DNA of 55,215 nucleotides, taken from Curvibacter sp. GTDB taxonomy: Bacteria; Pseudomonadota; Gammaproteobacteria; Burkholderiales; Burkholderiaceae_C. The translations under genes were made by a program, and so were the position numbers. The notes below the pieces were generated by a model, which worked only from the letters and a program-made list of their open reading frames with translations, ran no database searches and was not told the DNA's origin. Within the stretch, counting starts at the first letter, position 1; every line of letters starts with the position of its first letter. Shown piece after piece: positions 26,350 to 35,155 of the stretch. Location: NCBI GenBank assembly GCA_020248905.1, contig JADCGR010000044.1, positions 1 to 55,215 of the forward strand, written 5' to 3'.

Positions 26350-27234
26350 ATGAAAGAACTACACGTCCTGGTGGATTTCGAGAACGTTCAGCCGTCGCTG
26401 GCGGAGCTGGCCGAGCGGGCCCCCGGTTTCACTGATGTCTGGCTGTTCCATGGCCCGCACCAGGAGAAGCAAGCTCAGCAACTGGCGGCGGCGCATGCGC
26501 GGTTGACGCCCGTGCCGCGCTCGGGCAAGGGCCCGAATGCGCTGGACTTCCACCTTTCTTTTTACCTGGGTTACGTGTTGGCCAAGCATCCAGACGCGCA
26601 GCTGATAGTCATTGCCAATGACCAGGGCTACGACCCCATGATCGAGCACGCGGCCGAGGTGCTGGGCTTCCACGTGAAGCGCGTGGGCTTCAGGAACGGC
26701 AAGGCGCCTGCGGCCAAGAAGGCTGTTGCGGCCAAGACGCCTAAGGCGGCGCAGCCCGCTCCGGCCAAGAGGGCGTCGGCAAAGGCCGTCGCGCCTGCCA
26801 AGAAGGTACCTACCGAGAAGGCCGCTGCAAAGAAGGCGCCAGCGAAGAAGGTGCCAGCGCAAAAGACCCCGGCGAAGAAAGCAGCGGTGAAAACTGCGGC
26901 CGCCAAACAGGCCACGCCGCCAGCACCGGCCAAGAAAGTGGCTACCAAGACGGCGCCGGCGAAGAAGAAGCCTGCGGCCCAAGCTAAGGCACCCGCCAAA
27001 AAGGTCACACACAGCGCAAGCCCGGCCAGCCATGATGCCAAGGAGTTCGAGCGCATCAAAAAAGGGCTGGCAAAGATGGGTGACAAGCGGCCGCAGAAGC
27101 TCAAGCCTTTCCTGCGCCATCTGGAGTCCATGCTCGGGCAGGCCAGTAGCTCGGCGGCGCTGGACGCGTTGGTCAAGAAGCTGGAGCAGCAGAACGTGGC
27201 GCACGTCGAGGGCGATCGAGTGCGGTATAGCTGA
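26350..27234 (+). CDS. PIN/NYN-like domain protein with histone-H1-like Lys/Ala/Pro linker
   Basis: The 294-residue protein has three parts. Residues 1-115 look like a PIN/NYN-type nuclease domain, with acidic residues Asp9 and Glu11 (VDFENV), Asp66 (NALDFHL) and Asp91 (NDQGYDPM). Residues 118-226 are a low-complexity chain of AKK, APAKK and PAKK units like histone H1 or bacterial nucleoid proteins. Residues 230-294 form a small C-terminal domain. The middle should bind nucleic acid by charge. Similar PIN-like proteins occur in Burkholderiales outside restriction loci, so island membership is not certain; the 126 bp to hsdM leaves room for a separate promoter. Confidence 0.8.
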   Translation: MKELHVLVDFENVQPSLAELAERAPGFTDVWLFHGPHQEKQAQQLAAAHARLTPVPRSGKGPNALDFHLSFYLGYVLAKHPDAQLIVIANDQGYDPMIEHAAEVLGFHVKRVGFRNGKAPAAKKAVAAKTPKAAQPAPAKRASAKAVAPAKKVPTEKAAAKKAPAKKVPAQKTPAKKAAVKTAAAKQATPPAPAKKVATKTAPAKKKPAAQAKAPAKKVTHSASPASHDAKEFERIKKGLAKMGDKRPQKLKPFLRHLESMLGQASSSAALDALVKKLEQQNVAHVEGDRVRYS

Positions 27235-27360
27235 ACCAGTATGGCTCAAAGTGCTGGAGGCACAGGCATGGTGAGTAGCGGGTGCCTATGGTGGGCTTGC
27301 GACAATAGAGCTAGTTATTCTCCTGAATGAGGCCACAAGCGCCTCACTGAACTGGTCTTC

Positions 27361-28899
27361 ATGAACACATCTACCCTTGTCCAGAAGCTCTGGAACTACT
27401 GCAACGTGCTGCGCGACGACGGCATGAGCTATGGCGACTATGTGGAGCAGCTCACCTACCTGCTGTTCCTCAAGATGGCCGATGAGCGCGCGCAGCCACC
27501 CTACAACCAGACCAGCATCGTGCCCGGTGCCTACTCTTGGCCGTCGTTGCTGGCCAAAGACGGTGACGAGCTGTTTGACCACTACCGCCATGTGCTGGAG
27601 GCCCTGGGGCAGCAGAAGGGCACGCTGGGCCTGATCTTCGGCAAGGCGCAAAACAAGTTTCAAGACCCGGCCAAGTTGCGCCGCGTGATCGTGGATCTGA
27701 TCGACGCCGAGACCTGGACCATCCTGGGCGCCGACGTGAAGGGCGATGCGTATGAGGGCTTGCTGGAAAAGAACGCGCAAGACACCAAGAGCGGCGCGGG
27801 GCAGTATTTCACACCGCGTGCGCTGATCCAGGCCATGGTGGATGTCATTGCTCCGCAGCCGGGTGAGCGCATTGCAGACCCGGCCTGTGGCACCGGTGGC
27901 TTTCTGTTTGCCGCGCATAACTACATGGTGGCGCACAACAAGAACCTCACGCGCGATCAGCTCAAGCACCTGAAGGAAAAAGCTTTCACCGGTTACGAGC
28001 TGGTGCAGGCCACGGCGCGGGTATGCGCCATGAACCTGCTGCTGCACGGCATTGGCTCCGAAAAGTCGGTGCCGGTGGTGGTGGGCGACGCGCTGGGGGC
28101 GGACCCTGGCGAGCGCTATGAAGTGGTGCTGGCTAACCCGCCCTTTGGCAAGAAAAGCAGCACTGTGATTGTGGGCGAAGACGGCCGCAGCAGTACCGAG
28201 AAAGACACCATCGAGCGCGATGATTTCTGGGCCACCACCAGCAACAAGCAGCTCAACTTTGTGCAGCACATCAAGACCCTGCTTGCCACCCACGGCCGCG
28301 CGGCGGTGGTGCTGCCGGACAACGTGCTGTTCGAGGGTGGGGCGGGCGAAACCATCCGCCGCAAATTGCTGCACGAGTGTGACGTGCATACGCTGCTGCG
28401 CCTGCCCACCGGTTTGTTCTATGCCCAGGGCGTGAAGGCCAATGTGCTGTTCTTCGACAAAAAGCCGGCCAGCGAAACGCCCTGGACCAAGCAGCTCTGG
28501 ATTTACGACCTCCGAACCAACAAGCACTTCACGCTCAAGACCAACCCGCTGCGGCGCGAGGATCTGGATGAGTTTGTTGATCTGTACTGCGTGGGCCAGC
28601 GTCAAAAGCGCAAACCGACCTGGAGCGCCGAGAACCCGGAAGGGCGCTGGCGCGTGTATAGCAATGACGAGCTGGTGGCACGCGACAAAGCCAGCTTAGA
28701 TATCTTCTGGCTCAAGGACGAATCACTGGCCGACAGCGACAACCTGCCGCCGCCCGATGTGATTGCCCAGGAGATTGTGGAAGACCTGCAGGCCGCGCTG
28801 GAACAGTTCCGATTGATTGCGGCGGATCTGGGGGCGGATGGGGAAGCCGCAGGTGGTGAGAGCGGCGTTGGCAGGCTGGCTGTCTCGCTAATGAGCTGA
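27361..28899 (+). CDS. hsdM: Type I restriction-modification DNA methyltransferase subunit M
   Basis: The 512-residue N6-adenine methyltransferase has the HsdM N-terminal helical domain, AdoMet motif I DPACGTGGF (173-181) and catalytic motif IV NPPF (259-262). With HsdS it protects host DNA and is required for restriction. It is encoded four genes downstream of hsdS, although hsdM normally precedes hsdS directly. It may have its own promoter in the 126-bp gap after the PIN-like gene. All motifs are intact, so the locus is probably functional. Confidence 0.95.
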   Translation: MNTSTLVQKLWNYCNVLRDDGMSYGDYVEQLTYLLFLKMADERAQPPYNQTSIVPGAYSWPSLLAKDGDELFDHYRHVLEALGQQKGTLGLIFGKAQNKFQDPAKLRRVIVDLIDAETWTILGADVKGDAYEGLLEKNAQDTKSGAGQYFTPRALIQAMVDVIAPQPGERIADPACGTGGFLFAAHNYMVAHNKNLTRDQLKHLKEKAFTGYELVQATARVCAMNLLLHGIGSEKSVPVVVGDALGADPGERYEVVLANPPFGKKSSTVIVGEDGRSSTEKDTIERDDFWATTSNKQLNFVQHIKTLLATHGRAAVVLPDNVLFEGGAGETIRRKLLHECDVHTLLRLPTGLFYAQGVKANVLFFDKKPASETPWTKQLWIYDLRTNKHFTLKTNPLRREDLDEFVDLYCVGQRQKRKPTWSAENPEGRWRVYSNDELVARDKASLDIFWLKDESLADSDNLPPPDVIAQEIVEDLQAALEQFRLIAADLGADGEAAGGESGVGRLAVSLMS

Positions 28900-29090
28900 T
28901 TCGTTTGGCGACCCTCAGCCACACTCGATAGCGTTACGTGCCTTTTGGGGCACATCACAAGTGTTCGATACCGGCCAAACGCTACAAGGCCTCGAGCTCC
29001 TTTTGGGCCTCAGCGCGCCTTGTACTCGCCAACGAAAGGTAGCAGGTTCCGGCAGGCAGCGTCGCTGAACAGGGCGCCCGGTGAGGTCAA
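28900..29090. other. Convergent gap between hsdM and tolA
   Basis: A short hairpin, GTGCC-ttttgg-GGCAC, at 28938-28953 could end hsdM transcription, though no T run follows. On the minus strand, directly after the tolA stop codon, the same frame stays open for 26 codons (29013-29090) and ends with TGA; it reads as a plausible protein end (FSDAACRNLLPFVGEYKAR). It may be a remnant of a gene cut off when the island arrived, or chance. Confidence 0.4.
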
Positions 29091-29933
29091 TCAGTCTTTC
29101 GGACGGAAAACCAGATCTATCGGCGTTGGAACCACACCGTCCTCATTCAGCGGAAGCCGGTCAGTTTTGATGATCGCTTTGAGCACCGCTTCGTCCCATG
29201 CTTTGTTGCCGCTGCTCGTGATCAGTCGGGGACCATTCGAGTCTCCCACAAGGATCGTACCGTCGGGAGAGGTGCGGATTCTGACGACAGCCTCAGGATT
29301 ACCTACCACGTCGTCGTTAAAGGCGATGTTAGGCTTCACTCGAGCTTTTATTCGAGCAGCGTAGCTCGCCGAAGGCCCGGACGACTGCGTGGCCGTGCCG
29401 CTGGCGGTCGGTGCGCCGCTGGCGCCCGCCAAGCCAGCCATGCGCTTGATGTTCTCCTGGCGCAGCTTCTCGCGTTCGGCGGCTTCCTGTTGCTCCTTGC
29501 GCTTGGCCTCGGCTTCCTTGCGGCGCTTTTCCTCGGCCAGCTTCTTGTCGCGCTCCTGCTTCTCCTGGCGCTCGCGTTCGAGGCGCTGTTTCTCGCGATG
29601 TTCTTCCTCAGCTCTCTGCTTCGCCTGCTGCTCGCGCTCGCGCTGCAGCGCAATCTCGGCTTCGCCGGGGTCGGCGACTTTGGGTGGAGCGGGAGGCGGT
29701 GGCGCGGGCTCAGGCTGAGGCGCGGTTTCGACGGCCCTGGGGGCCGCTTGTTGCGGCATCGCAGACCAGAGCTCGGCTTCGATCGCCAGGCTGGTGTCGC
29801 TGCGGCGCCAGCTCACGCCCCAGGTCAGCGCGGCCAGCAGCAGACCGTGGACCAGCAACGCCAGGGCGTAGGAACGCAGCAGGCCCTGGCGCGGCTGCAG
29901 CGCGCTGTCGTCGAAGGGGCTCGCCGCTTGCAT
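29091..29933 (-). CDS. tolA: Cell envelope integrity protein TolA
   Basis: The 280-residue protein has the three-part TolA plan: one N-terminal membrane helix (LALLVHGLLLAALTWGV, residues 27-43), a long charged Glu/Lys/Arg-rich helix (about 85-185), and a TonB-like C-terminal domain. It links TolQ/TolR in the inner membrane to TolB-Pal and the outer membrane during cell constriction. The start codon is 13 bp downstream of tolR. tolB and pal, which often follow, are not in the window; the hsd island lies there instead. Confidence 0.92.
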   Translation of the reverse strand: MQAASPFDDSALQPRQGLLRSYALALLVHGLLLAALTWGVSWRRSDTSLAIEAELWSAMPQQAAPRAVETAPQPEPAPPPPAPPKVADPGEAEIALQREREQQAKQRAEEEHREKQRLERERQEKQERDKKLAEEKRRKEAEAKRKEQQEAAEREKLRQENIKRMAGLAGASGAPTASGTATQSSGPSASYAARIKARVKPNIAFNDDVVGNPEAVVRIRTSPDGTILVGDSNGPRLITSSGNKAWDEAVLKAIIKTDRLPLNEDGVVPTPIDLVFRPKD

Positions 29934-29946
29934 CTTGCCCGGGCGT

Positions 29947-30375
29947 TCAGTTGACCATCTGCACCGACAGGCCCAGGCGTTGCACGCCCGCGCGCTGCAG
30001 CGTGTCCATGACCTTGACCACGGTCTCGTACTTCACGCTTTTGTCCGCGCTGATGACCACGGCCGTGCTGCTGTCCTTGCCCGCAGCGTCCTGTGCGCGG
30101 CTCACGCTGGCGGCCAGCTCGGTCAGCTTGATGCGCCGTGTGTCGTCGTCAATGCGCACACTCAGGGTTTCGTCCTTGCCGACGATGACCTCGATCACGC
30201 GGTCGGGCTTGCGCGCAGCTTTGCCCATGCTGGGCAGGTCCACCACGCTGGGGGTGATGAGCGGTGCCGTGACCATGAAGATGATGAGTAGCACCAGCAT
30301 CACGTCGATGAAGGGCACCATATTGATTTCGTTGATGGTGCGGCGTCTGCGACTGCGGCTGACCAGGGTGGGCAT
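29947..30375 (-). CDS. tolR: Tol-Pal system protein TolR (ExbD family)
   Basis: The 142-residue protein has one N-terminal membrane helix (MVPFIDVMLVLLIIFMV) containing the Asp needed for proton-motive-force use, and a periplasmic ExbD domain. It assembles with TolQ. The ATG at 30375 is preceded by AAGGAG (30382-30387), which lies outside the inserted element and is the original ribosome binding site. The distance to tolQ is about 270 bp because of that insertion; without it the genes would be 10 bp apart. Confidence 0.94.
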   Translation of the reverse strand: MPTLVSRSRRRRTINEINMVPFIDVMLVLLIIFMVTAPLITPSVVDLPSMGKAARKPDRVIEVIVGKDETLSVRIDDDTRRIKLTELAASVSRAQDAAGKDSSTAVVISADKSVKYETVVKVMDTLQRAGVQRLGLSVQMVN

Positions 30376-30388
30376 GTCGGGCTCCTTA

Positions 30389-30653
30389 GGGTCTGCTCAC
30401 ACGGATTTCTCCAGTGCGAATGTGTTTCAAACCGCGCCAATCTAGGCGCGCGACGACGCCCAGGCTAGCCGCCTGGGCGAGGAGTGCAACAACGAGTGGT
30501 GCGGTTTAACCACGGTCCCTTCGGGTTGCGGCCAAAAACGCCATGCGGGTTGTTCAGCGGACTTGCCGGGGATTACCCCGGCGGCGTCCACGCGCCTACC
30601 GCATGACTTTTTTGATCCGCAACGCATCTGGAGAAATCCGTGTGAACAGACCC
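30389..30653. mobile_element. MITE-like element inserted between tolQ and tolR
   Basis: The 265-bp element has terminal inverted repeats of 26 bp (30389-30414 and 30628-30653) differing at one position, starting GGGTCTG. A TA duplication flanks it (30387-30388 and 30654-30655). It encodes no transposase; inside are two clean hairpins (30457-30479 and 30565-30582). The size, ends and TA target suit a miniature element mobilised in trans, perhaps by an IS5-type transposase. It supplies the last base of the tolQ TAG stop codon. Confidence 0.85.
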
Positions 30654-31350
30654 TAGTGGACAGACGCTGGCGCCGCCGGCTGGGCGCTGACATTGCGCTG
30701 CAGGATGTTGGAGAATTCCTCGATGAAGGTCTCCATCATGATGGCCACTCGGTCGATTTCGCGCGCAAAGCGGTTGTAAGCCACCACCGCCGGGATGGCG
30801 GCAAAGAGGCCGATGGCCGTGGCCACCAGGGCCTCGGCAATGCCCGGTGCGACCGTGGCCAGCGTGACCTGCTGCAGGGAGGCCAGGCCGGTGAAGGCGT
30901 GCATGATGCCCCAGACCGTGCCAAAGAGGCCGACGTAAGGGGAAACCGAACCGACCGAGGCCAGGAAGGACAGGTGGGTCTCCACCGTGTCCAGCTCGCG
31001 CTGGAAGCTCGCGCGCATGGCCCGGCGGGCTCCGTCAAGCAGGGTGCCTGCATCGGTGATGCGCCGCTCGCGCAGCTTCTGGTACTCGCGCAGACCCGCC
31101 ACAAAGATGCGCTCCATGGGGGCGCTGTCGTGGGTCTTCCGCGCGGCCTGCGCGTACAGCGTGTTGAGATTGGTGCCGGACCAGAAGTCGCGCTCGAACT
31201 TTTCGTTGAGTTCACGCACGCGCTTGAGGCCAAAGAGCTTGCTGAAGATGGCGGCCCAGCTGGCGATGGAGACCAGCACCAGCAGCAGCATGACAGCCTG
31301 CACCACGAAGCTGGCATGCAGCACGAGCTGGACGATGGAAAGATCTTGGT

Positions 31351-31354
<4 letters not shown>
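30653..31354 (-). CDS. tolQ: Tol-Pal system protein TolQ (MotA/TolQ/ExbB family)
   Basis: The 233-residue inner-membrane protein has the N-terminal helix, a cytoplasmic loop and two C-terminal helices with the conserved VSPYVGLFGTVWGIMHAF and AIPAVVAYNRF segments. With TolR it forms the proton-driven motor. The ATG overlaps the ybgC stop (ATGA). The coding region is complete, but the stop codon TAG is formed by the last tolQ bases plus the first base of the MITE; before insertion it would have been TAA. Confidence 0.95.
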
Positions 31355-31830
<476 letters not shown>

Positions 31831-31837
31831 GGTGGCC

Positions 31838-33022
31838 TCAGGTGAGCAGCTGGCGCAGCCGCTCCACTGCAGCCCGCAGCTGCGGCAGGGCGCTGGCTGT
31901 GGACAAGCGGATGTAGCGTTCTGTGCCGGCGCGGCCGAAGTCGCGGCCCGGCGTGACCGCCACATGCGCCTGCTGCATCAAAGCGAAGCTCAGGCGCCAG
32001 CTGTCCTTCAGCCCCAGCTTGTCGCAGGCGGCGCTGCAGTCGGCCCAGGCGTAGAAGGCGCCATCGGGCATCACGGGGACGGTCAGGCCGATCTCGTTGA
32101 GCGCCGGGATGAACCAGTCGCGCCGCTCCTTGAACTCGGCGCGCCGCCGCTCGTACTCAGCAAGGCTTTCAGGCTCGAAACAGGCCAGGGCTGCATGCTG
32201 CGCCAGGGTGCTGGGGCAGATATAGAGGTTCTGTGCCAGCCGCTCCACCACGGGCACCAGCGGCGGTGGCAGCACCAGCCAGCCCAAGCGCCAGCCCGTC
32301 ATGCTGAAGTACTTGGAGAAGCTGTTGATGGAAATGATGTTCTCGTCCAGCGCCAGCGCGCTGTGGCCGTAGCGCTCCTCATAGCTCAGGCCGAGGTAGA
32401 TCTCGTCGACCAGGGTGATGCCACCACGGCCTTGCACGACCTCATGGATGCGGCGCAGTTGCGCGGGGTCGATGGACGTCCCGGTGGGATTGGAGGGCGA
32501 GGCCAGCAGCACGCCGCGCGTGCGCGGGCCCCAGGCCGCGCGCACCTGCTCCGCGCTGAGCTGGAAGCGCTGCGCCGGCCCGCAGGGGATGAGCCGGGCC
32601 GTGCCTTCGGCCGCACTCACGAAGTGCCGGTTGCAGGGGTAGCTCGGGTCCGGCATCAGGATTTCGTCCCCGGCGTCGATCAGGGCGAGGCAGGCCAGCT
32701 GCAGCGCAGCCGATGCGCCAGCCGTGACCACAATGCGGGCGGCCGCAATGTCGAGGCCATGGCGCTGCCGGTACCACGCGCTGATGCGCTCGCGCAGGGC
32801 CGGCAGGCCGGTGGCGTCGGTGTACTGGCTGCGGCCGGCGCGCACGGCACGCTCGGCGGCCTGCTGTACCAGCGGCGGTGCGGTGAAGTCCGGCTCGCCG
32901 ATGTTGAGGAAGATCATGGGCGCCGCGCCGCCAGCGGCCTCCCGCGCAAGGGCCGAGGCGGCCTTGGCGACCTCCATCACATAGAAGGGTTTGATCTTTT
33001 GCGCGCGTTGGGCGATCTTCAT
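31838..33022 (-). CDS. Class I/II pyridoxal-phosphate aminotransferase
   Basis: The 394-residue enzyme is a fold-type I aminotransferase close to aspartate/aromatic aminotransferases: LNIGEPDF near the N-terminus, SPSNPTGT, VDEIYLGLSY and the PLP lysine in SFSKYFSMTGWRLGW. The exact amino donor cannot be told from sequence. It lies between nusB and ybgC on the same strand, 7 bp from ybgC. Confidence 0.9.
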   Translation of the reverse strand: MKIAQRAQKIKPFYVMEVAKAASALAREAAGGAAPMIFLNIGEPDFTAPPLVQQAAERAVRAGRSQYTDATGLPALRERISAWYRQRHGLDIAAARIVVTAGASAALQLACLALIDAGDEILMPDPSYPCNRHFVSAAEGTARLIPCGPAQRFQLSAEQVRAAWGPRTRGVLLASPSNPTGTSIDPAQLRRIHEVVQGRGGITLVDEIYLGLSYEERYGHSALALDENIISINSFSKYFSMTGWRLGWLVLPPPLVPVVERLAQNLYICPSTLAQHAALACFEPESLAEYERRRAEFKERRDWFIPALNEIGLTVPVMPDGAFYAWADCSAACDKLGLKDSWRLSFALMQQAHVAVTPGRDFGRAGTERYIRLSTASALPQLRAAVERLRQLLT

Positions 33023-33046
33023 GCGCTGCGCGTGAGATCTGAGCGA

Positions 33047-33541
33047 TCAGGCCCGGGCCTTGCCCGCGGCGCGGTCAGCCTCGACTTCGGCAGCGCGCAG
33101 CTTCGGTGCCAGGCCACCAAGCACGCCATTGACATACTTGTGGCCGTCTGTACCGCCAAAGGCCTTGGCGAGCTCGATGTACTCGTTTAGCACCACGCGC
33201 CAGGGTACGTCCGGGCAGTGCTGGAACTCGTAGGCGCCCATCCACATGACGGCATGTTCGATGGGCGAGAGCTCGGCGAGCTTGCGGTCCAGCAACGGGG
33301 TGATCAGGCGGTCCAGCGCCTCGGCTTCGGCGACGCAGCCGTGCAGCAGGGCGTCGTAATGCGCGGCATCGGCCTTGTTGAAGCCGGAGAGGTCGCGCGT
33401 GAAGGCGTCAATCGCGCCGGTCTCGTTGCGGCCCACAAGGTGCTGGTACAGCGCCTGTAGCCCGAACTCACGCGCACGGCTGCGGCCGGACTTTGCAGCC
33501 GATTTGCGCGGTTTGCCAGATGGCTTGGGGGCCTCGCTCAT
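33047..33541 (-). CDS. nusB: Transcription antitermination factor NusB
   Basis: The 164-residue helical protein has the NusB domain ([16 protein letters not shown] to [27 protein letters not shown]) after a basic N-terminal tail. It binds boxA RNA with NusE for rRNA antitermination. The ATG overlaps the ribH stop (ATGA), the classic ribH-nusB coupling. Confidence 0.95.
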   Translation of the reverse strand: MSEAPKPSGKPRKSAAKSGRSRAREFGLQALYQHLVGRNETGAIDAFTRDLSGFNKADAAHYDALLHGCVAEAEALDRLITPLLDRKLAELSPIEHAVMWMGAYEFQHCPDVPWRVVLNEYIELAKAFGGTDGHKYVNGVLGGLAPKLRAAEVEADRAAGKARA

Positions 33542-34014
33542 GCGACTTTTTCCAACAGATTGACCATTTCTACGGCCACGCGCGCCGCATCGCGCCCTTT
33601 CTCGATCTGGCGGGCAATGGCCTGCTCCAGGGTGTCCACAGTGAGGATGGCATTGGCAATGGGGATCTGGTAGTCGAGCGACACCCGCATGACGCCCGCG
33701 CCCGATTCGTTGGCGACGAGCTCAAAGTGGTAAGTCTCGCCGCGGATGATGCAGCCCAGCGCGATCAGCGCGTCGTAGCTGTTCTTCTCGGCCAGGGCCT
33801 GCAGGGCCAGCGGCACTTCCAGAGCGCCGGGCACCATGATGTGATCAATGTTCTTGACCGCCACGCCCAGTGCGGCCAGTTCGGTGCGGCAGGCCTGCGC
33901 CAGCGTGCTGGTGATAGGTTCGTTGAAGCGCGCCTGCACGATGCCAATGGCCAGCTTGCGGCCGTCGAGCCTAGCGTTGGTGGGTTCGAGATGGCCTTTG
34001 TCGGCACCAAACAT
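33538..34014 (-). CDS. ribH: 6,7-dimethyl-8-ribityllumazine synthase
   Basis: The 158-residue enzyme joins 3,4-dihydroxybutanone phosphate with the ribitylaminopyrimidine to give lumazine. The family segments [25 protein letters not shown] (with the catalytic His nearby) and [11 protein letters not shown]-like [10 protein letters not shown] are present. The ATG at 34014 (MFGADKGHL) has AAAGGA upstream and avoids overlap with ribBX; a start at 34053 would add 13 residues without similarity. Confidence 0.94.
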   Translation of the reverse strand: MFGADKGHLEPTNARLDGRKLAIGIVQARFNEPITSTLAQACRTELAALGVAVKNIDHIMVPGALEVPLALQALAEKNSYDALIALGCIIRGETYHFELVANESGAGVMRVSLDYQIPIANAILTVDTLEQAIARQIEKGRDAARVAVEMVNLLEKVA

Positions 34015-34024
34015 GGGAGATCCT

Positions 34025-35155
34025 TTATTTCTTGAGGTAGCCAGTGACTTCAAGTCCGTGGCCGGTCATGCTGGGCAGGCGGCGCGGGTTGCCCATGAGC
34101 GTCATCCTGTGCACGCCGCAGTCGCGCAATATCTGCGCGCCCACGCCGTAGGTGCGCAGGTCCATGCGGCCGCGTTCGGGCGCCTGGCTGGCGCGGGCCG
34201 TGCCTTCGAACTGGGCCAGCAGCTGCGCGGCGCTTTCGCCCGCATTGAGCAGCACCACCACGCCCTGGCCCTCGTCGGCAATGCGCTGCAGGCAGGCGTC
34301 CAGGCTCCAGGAGTGCAGAGTGCGGCCCACCTCCAGCGCGTCCAACACGGACAGCGGTTCGTGCACCCGGGCGATCACGTTGTCCTGCGGGCTCCACTGG
34401 CCCCGCACCAGGGCCAGGTGCAGGCCCTGGCTGGCCTTGTCGCGGTAGGCGTGGGCCGTGAAGCCACCGAAGGCGGTCTGCAGCGGGCGGCTGCCGATTT
34501 TCTCGATCAGTGATTCGGTACGGCTTCGATGTTCAATCAGGTCGGCGATGGTGCCGATCTTGAGGCCATGTTCCGCTGCGAAGATCTGAAGATCGGGCAG
34601 CCGGGCCATGGTGCCGTCGTCCTTCATGATCTCGCAGATCACACCAGCCGGCGAGCAGCCCGCCATGGCCGCGAGGTCGCAACCGGCCTCGGTGTGGCCG
34701 GCGCGCATGAGCACGCCGCCGTCCACCGCCTGCAGCGGGAAAATATGGCCGGGCTGCACCAGGTCTTCGGGGCGCGCCTGCGGCGCCACGGCTGCCCGCA
34801 CGGTGCGCGCGCGATCCGCGGCCGAGATGCCCGTGGTCACGCCGCTGGCGGCCTCGATGGAGACGGTGAAGGCTGTGCTGTAGACCGTGCCGTTACGCGC
34901 CGCCATGGGCGGCAGGCGCAGGTATTCGCAGCGCTCGCGCGTGAGGGTCAGGCAGATCAGGCCGCGGCCAAAACGGGCCATGAAATTGATGGCCTCCGGG
35001 GTGACATGGTCGGCGGCGAGCACGAGATCGCCCTCGTTCTCGCGGTCTTCCTCGTCGACCAGGATGACCATGCGGCCGGCGCGCAACTCGGCCACGATCT
35101 CCTCGACCGGGGATATGGCGACCGGGGATATGGCGAGTGGGGAATTGCTGCTCAT
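34025..35155 (-). CDS. ribB: 3,4-dihydroxy-2-butanone-4-phosphate synthase fused to an inactive GTP cyclohydrolase II-like domain (RibBX)
   Basis: The 376-residue protein has an intact RibB half ([27 protein letters not shown], later [16 protein letters not shown]). The second half resembles GTP cyclohydrolase II, but the zinc-binding Cys region is replaced by [28 protein letters not shown]. This matches the RibBX variant described in many Proteobacteria, so a separate ribA is expected elsewhere in the genome. The ATG at 35155 overlaps the ribE stop; the longer frame to 35308 is antisense-like overlap with ribE. The N-terminus has a duplicated AISPV from a 15-bp tandem repeat. Confidence 0.9.
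   Translation of the reverse strand: MSSNSPLAISPVAISPVEEIVAELRAGRMVILVDEEDRENEGDLVLAADHVTPEAINFMARFGRGLICLTLTRERCEYLRLPPMAARNGTVYSTAFTVSIEAASGVTTGISAADRARTVRAAVAPQARPEDLVQPGHIFPLQAVDGGVLMRAGHTEAGCDLAAMAGCSPAGVICEIMKDDGTMARLPDLQIFAAEHGLKIGTIADLIEHRSRTESLIEKIGSRPLQTAFGGFTAHAYRDKASQGLHLALVRGQWSPQDNVIARVHEPLSVLDALEVGRTLHSWSLDACLQRIADEGQGVVVLLNAGESAAQLLAQFEGTARASQAPERGRMDLRTYGVGAQILRDCGVHRMTLMGNPRRLPSMTGHGLEVTGYLKK

Noticed and set aside
26700-27020. DNA repeat array or CRISPR-like region in the PIN-like gene
   Set aside because: The periodicity comes from AKK/APAKK codons in a coding frame; units are short and irregular with no spacers. No CRISPR array was seen anywhere in the window.
30442-30693. 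83-codon minus-strand frame inside the tolQ-tolR element
   Set aside because: It covers the hairpins and one inverted end of the MITE and overlaps tolQ; no transposase motif.
34014-34053. Upstream ATG for ribH
   Set aside because: It would overlap the ribBX coding end and add residues without family similarity; ATG 34014 has a good ribosome binding site.
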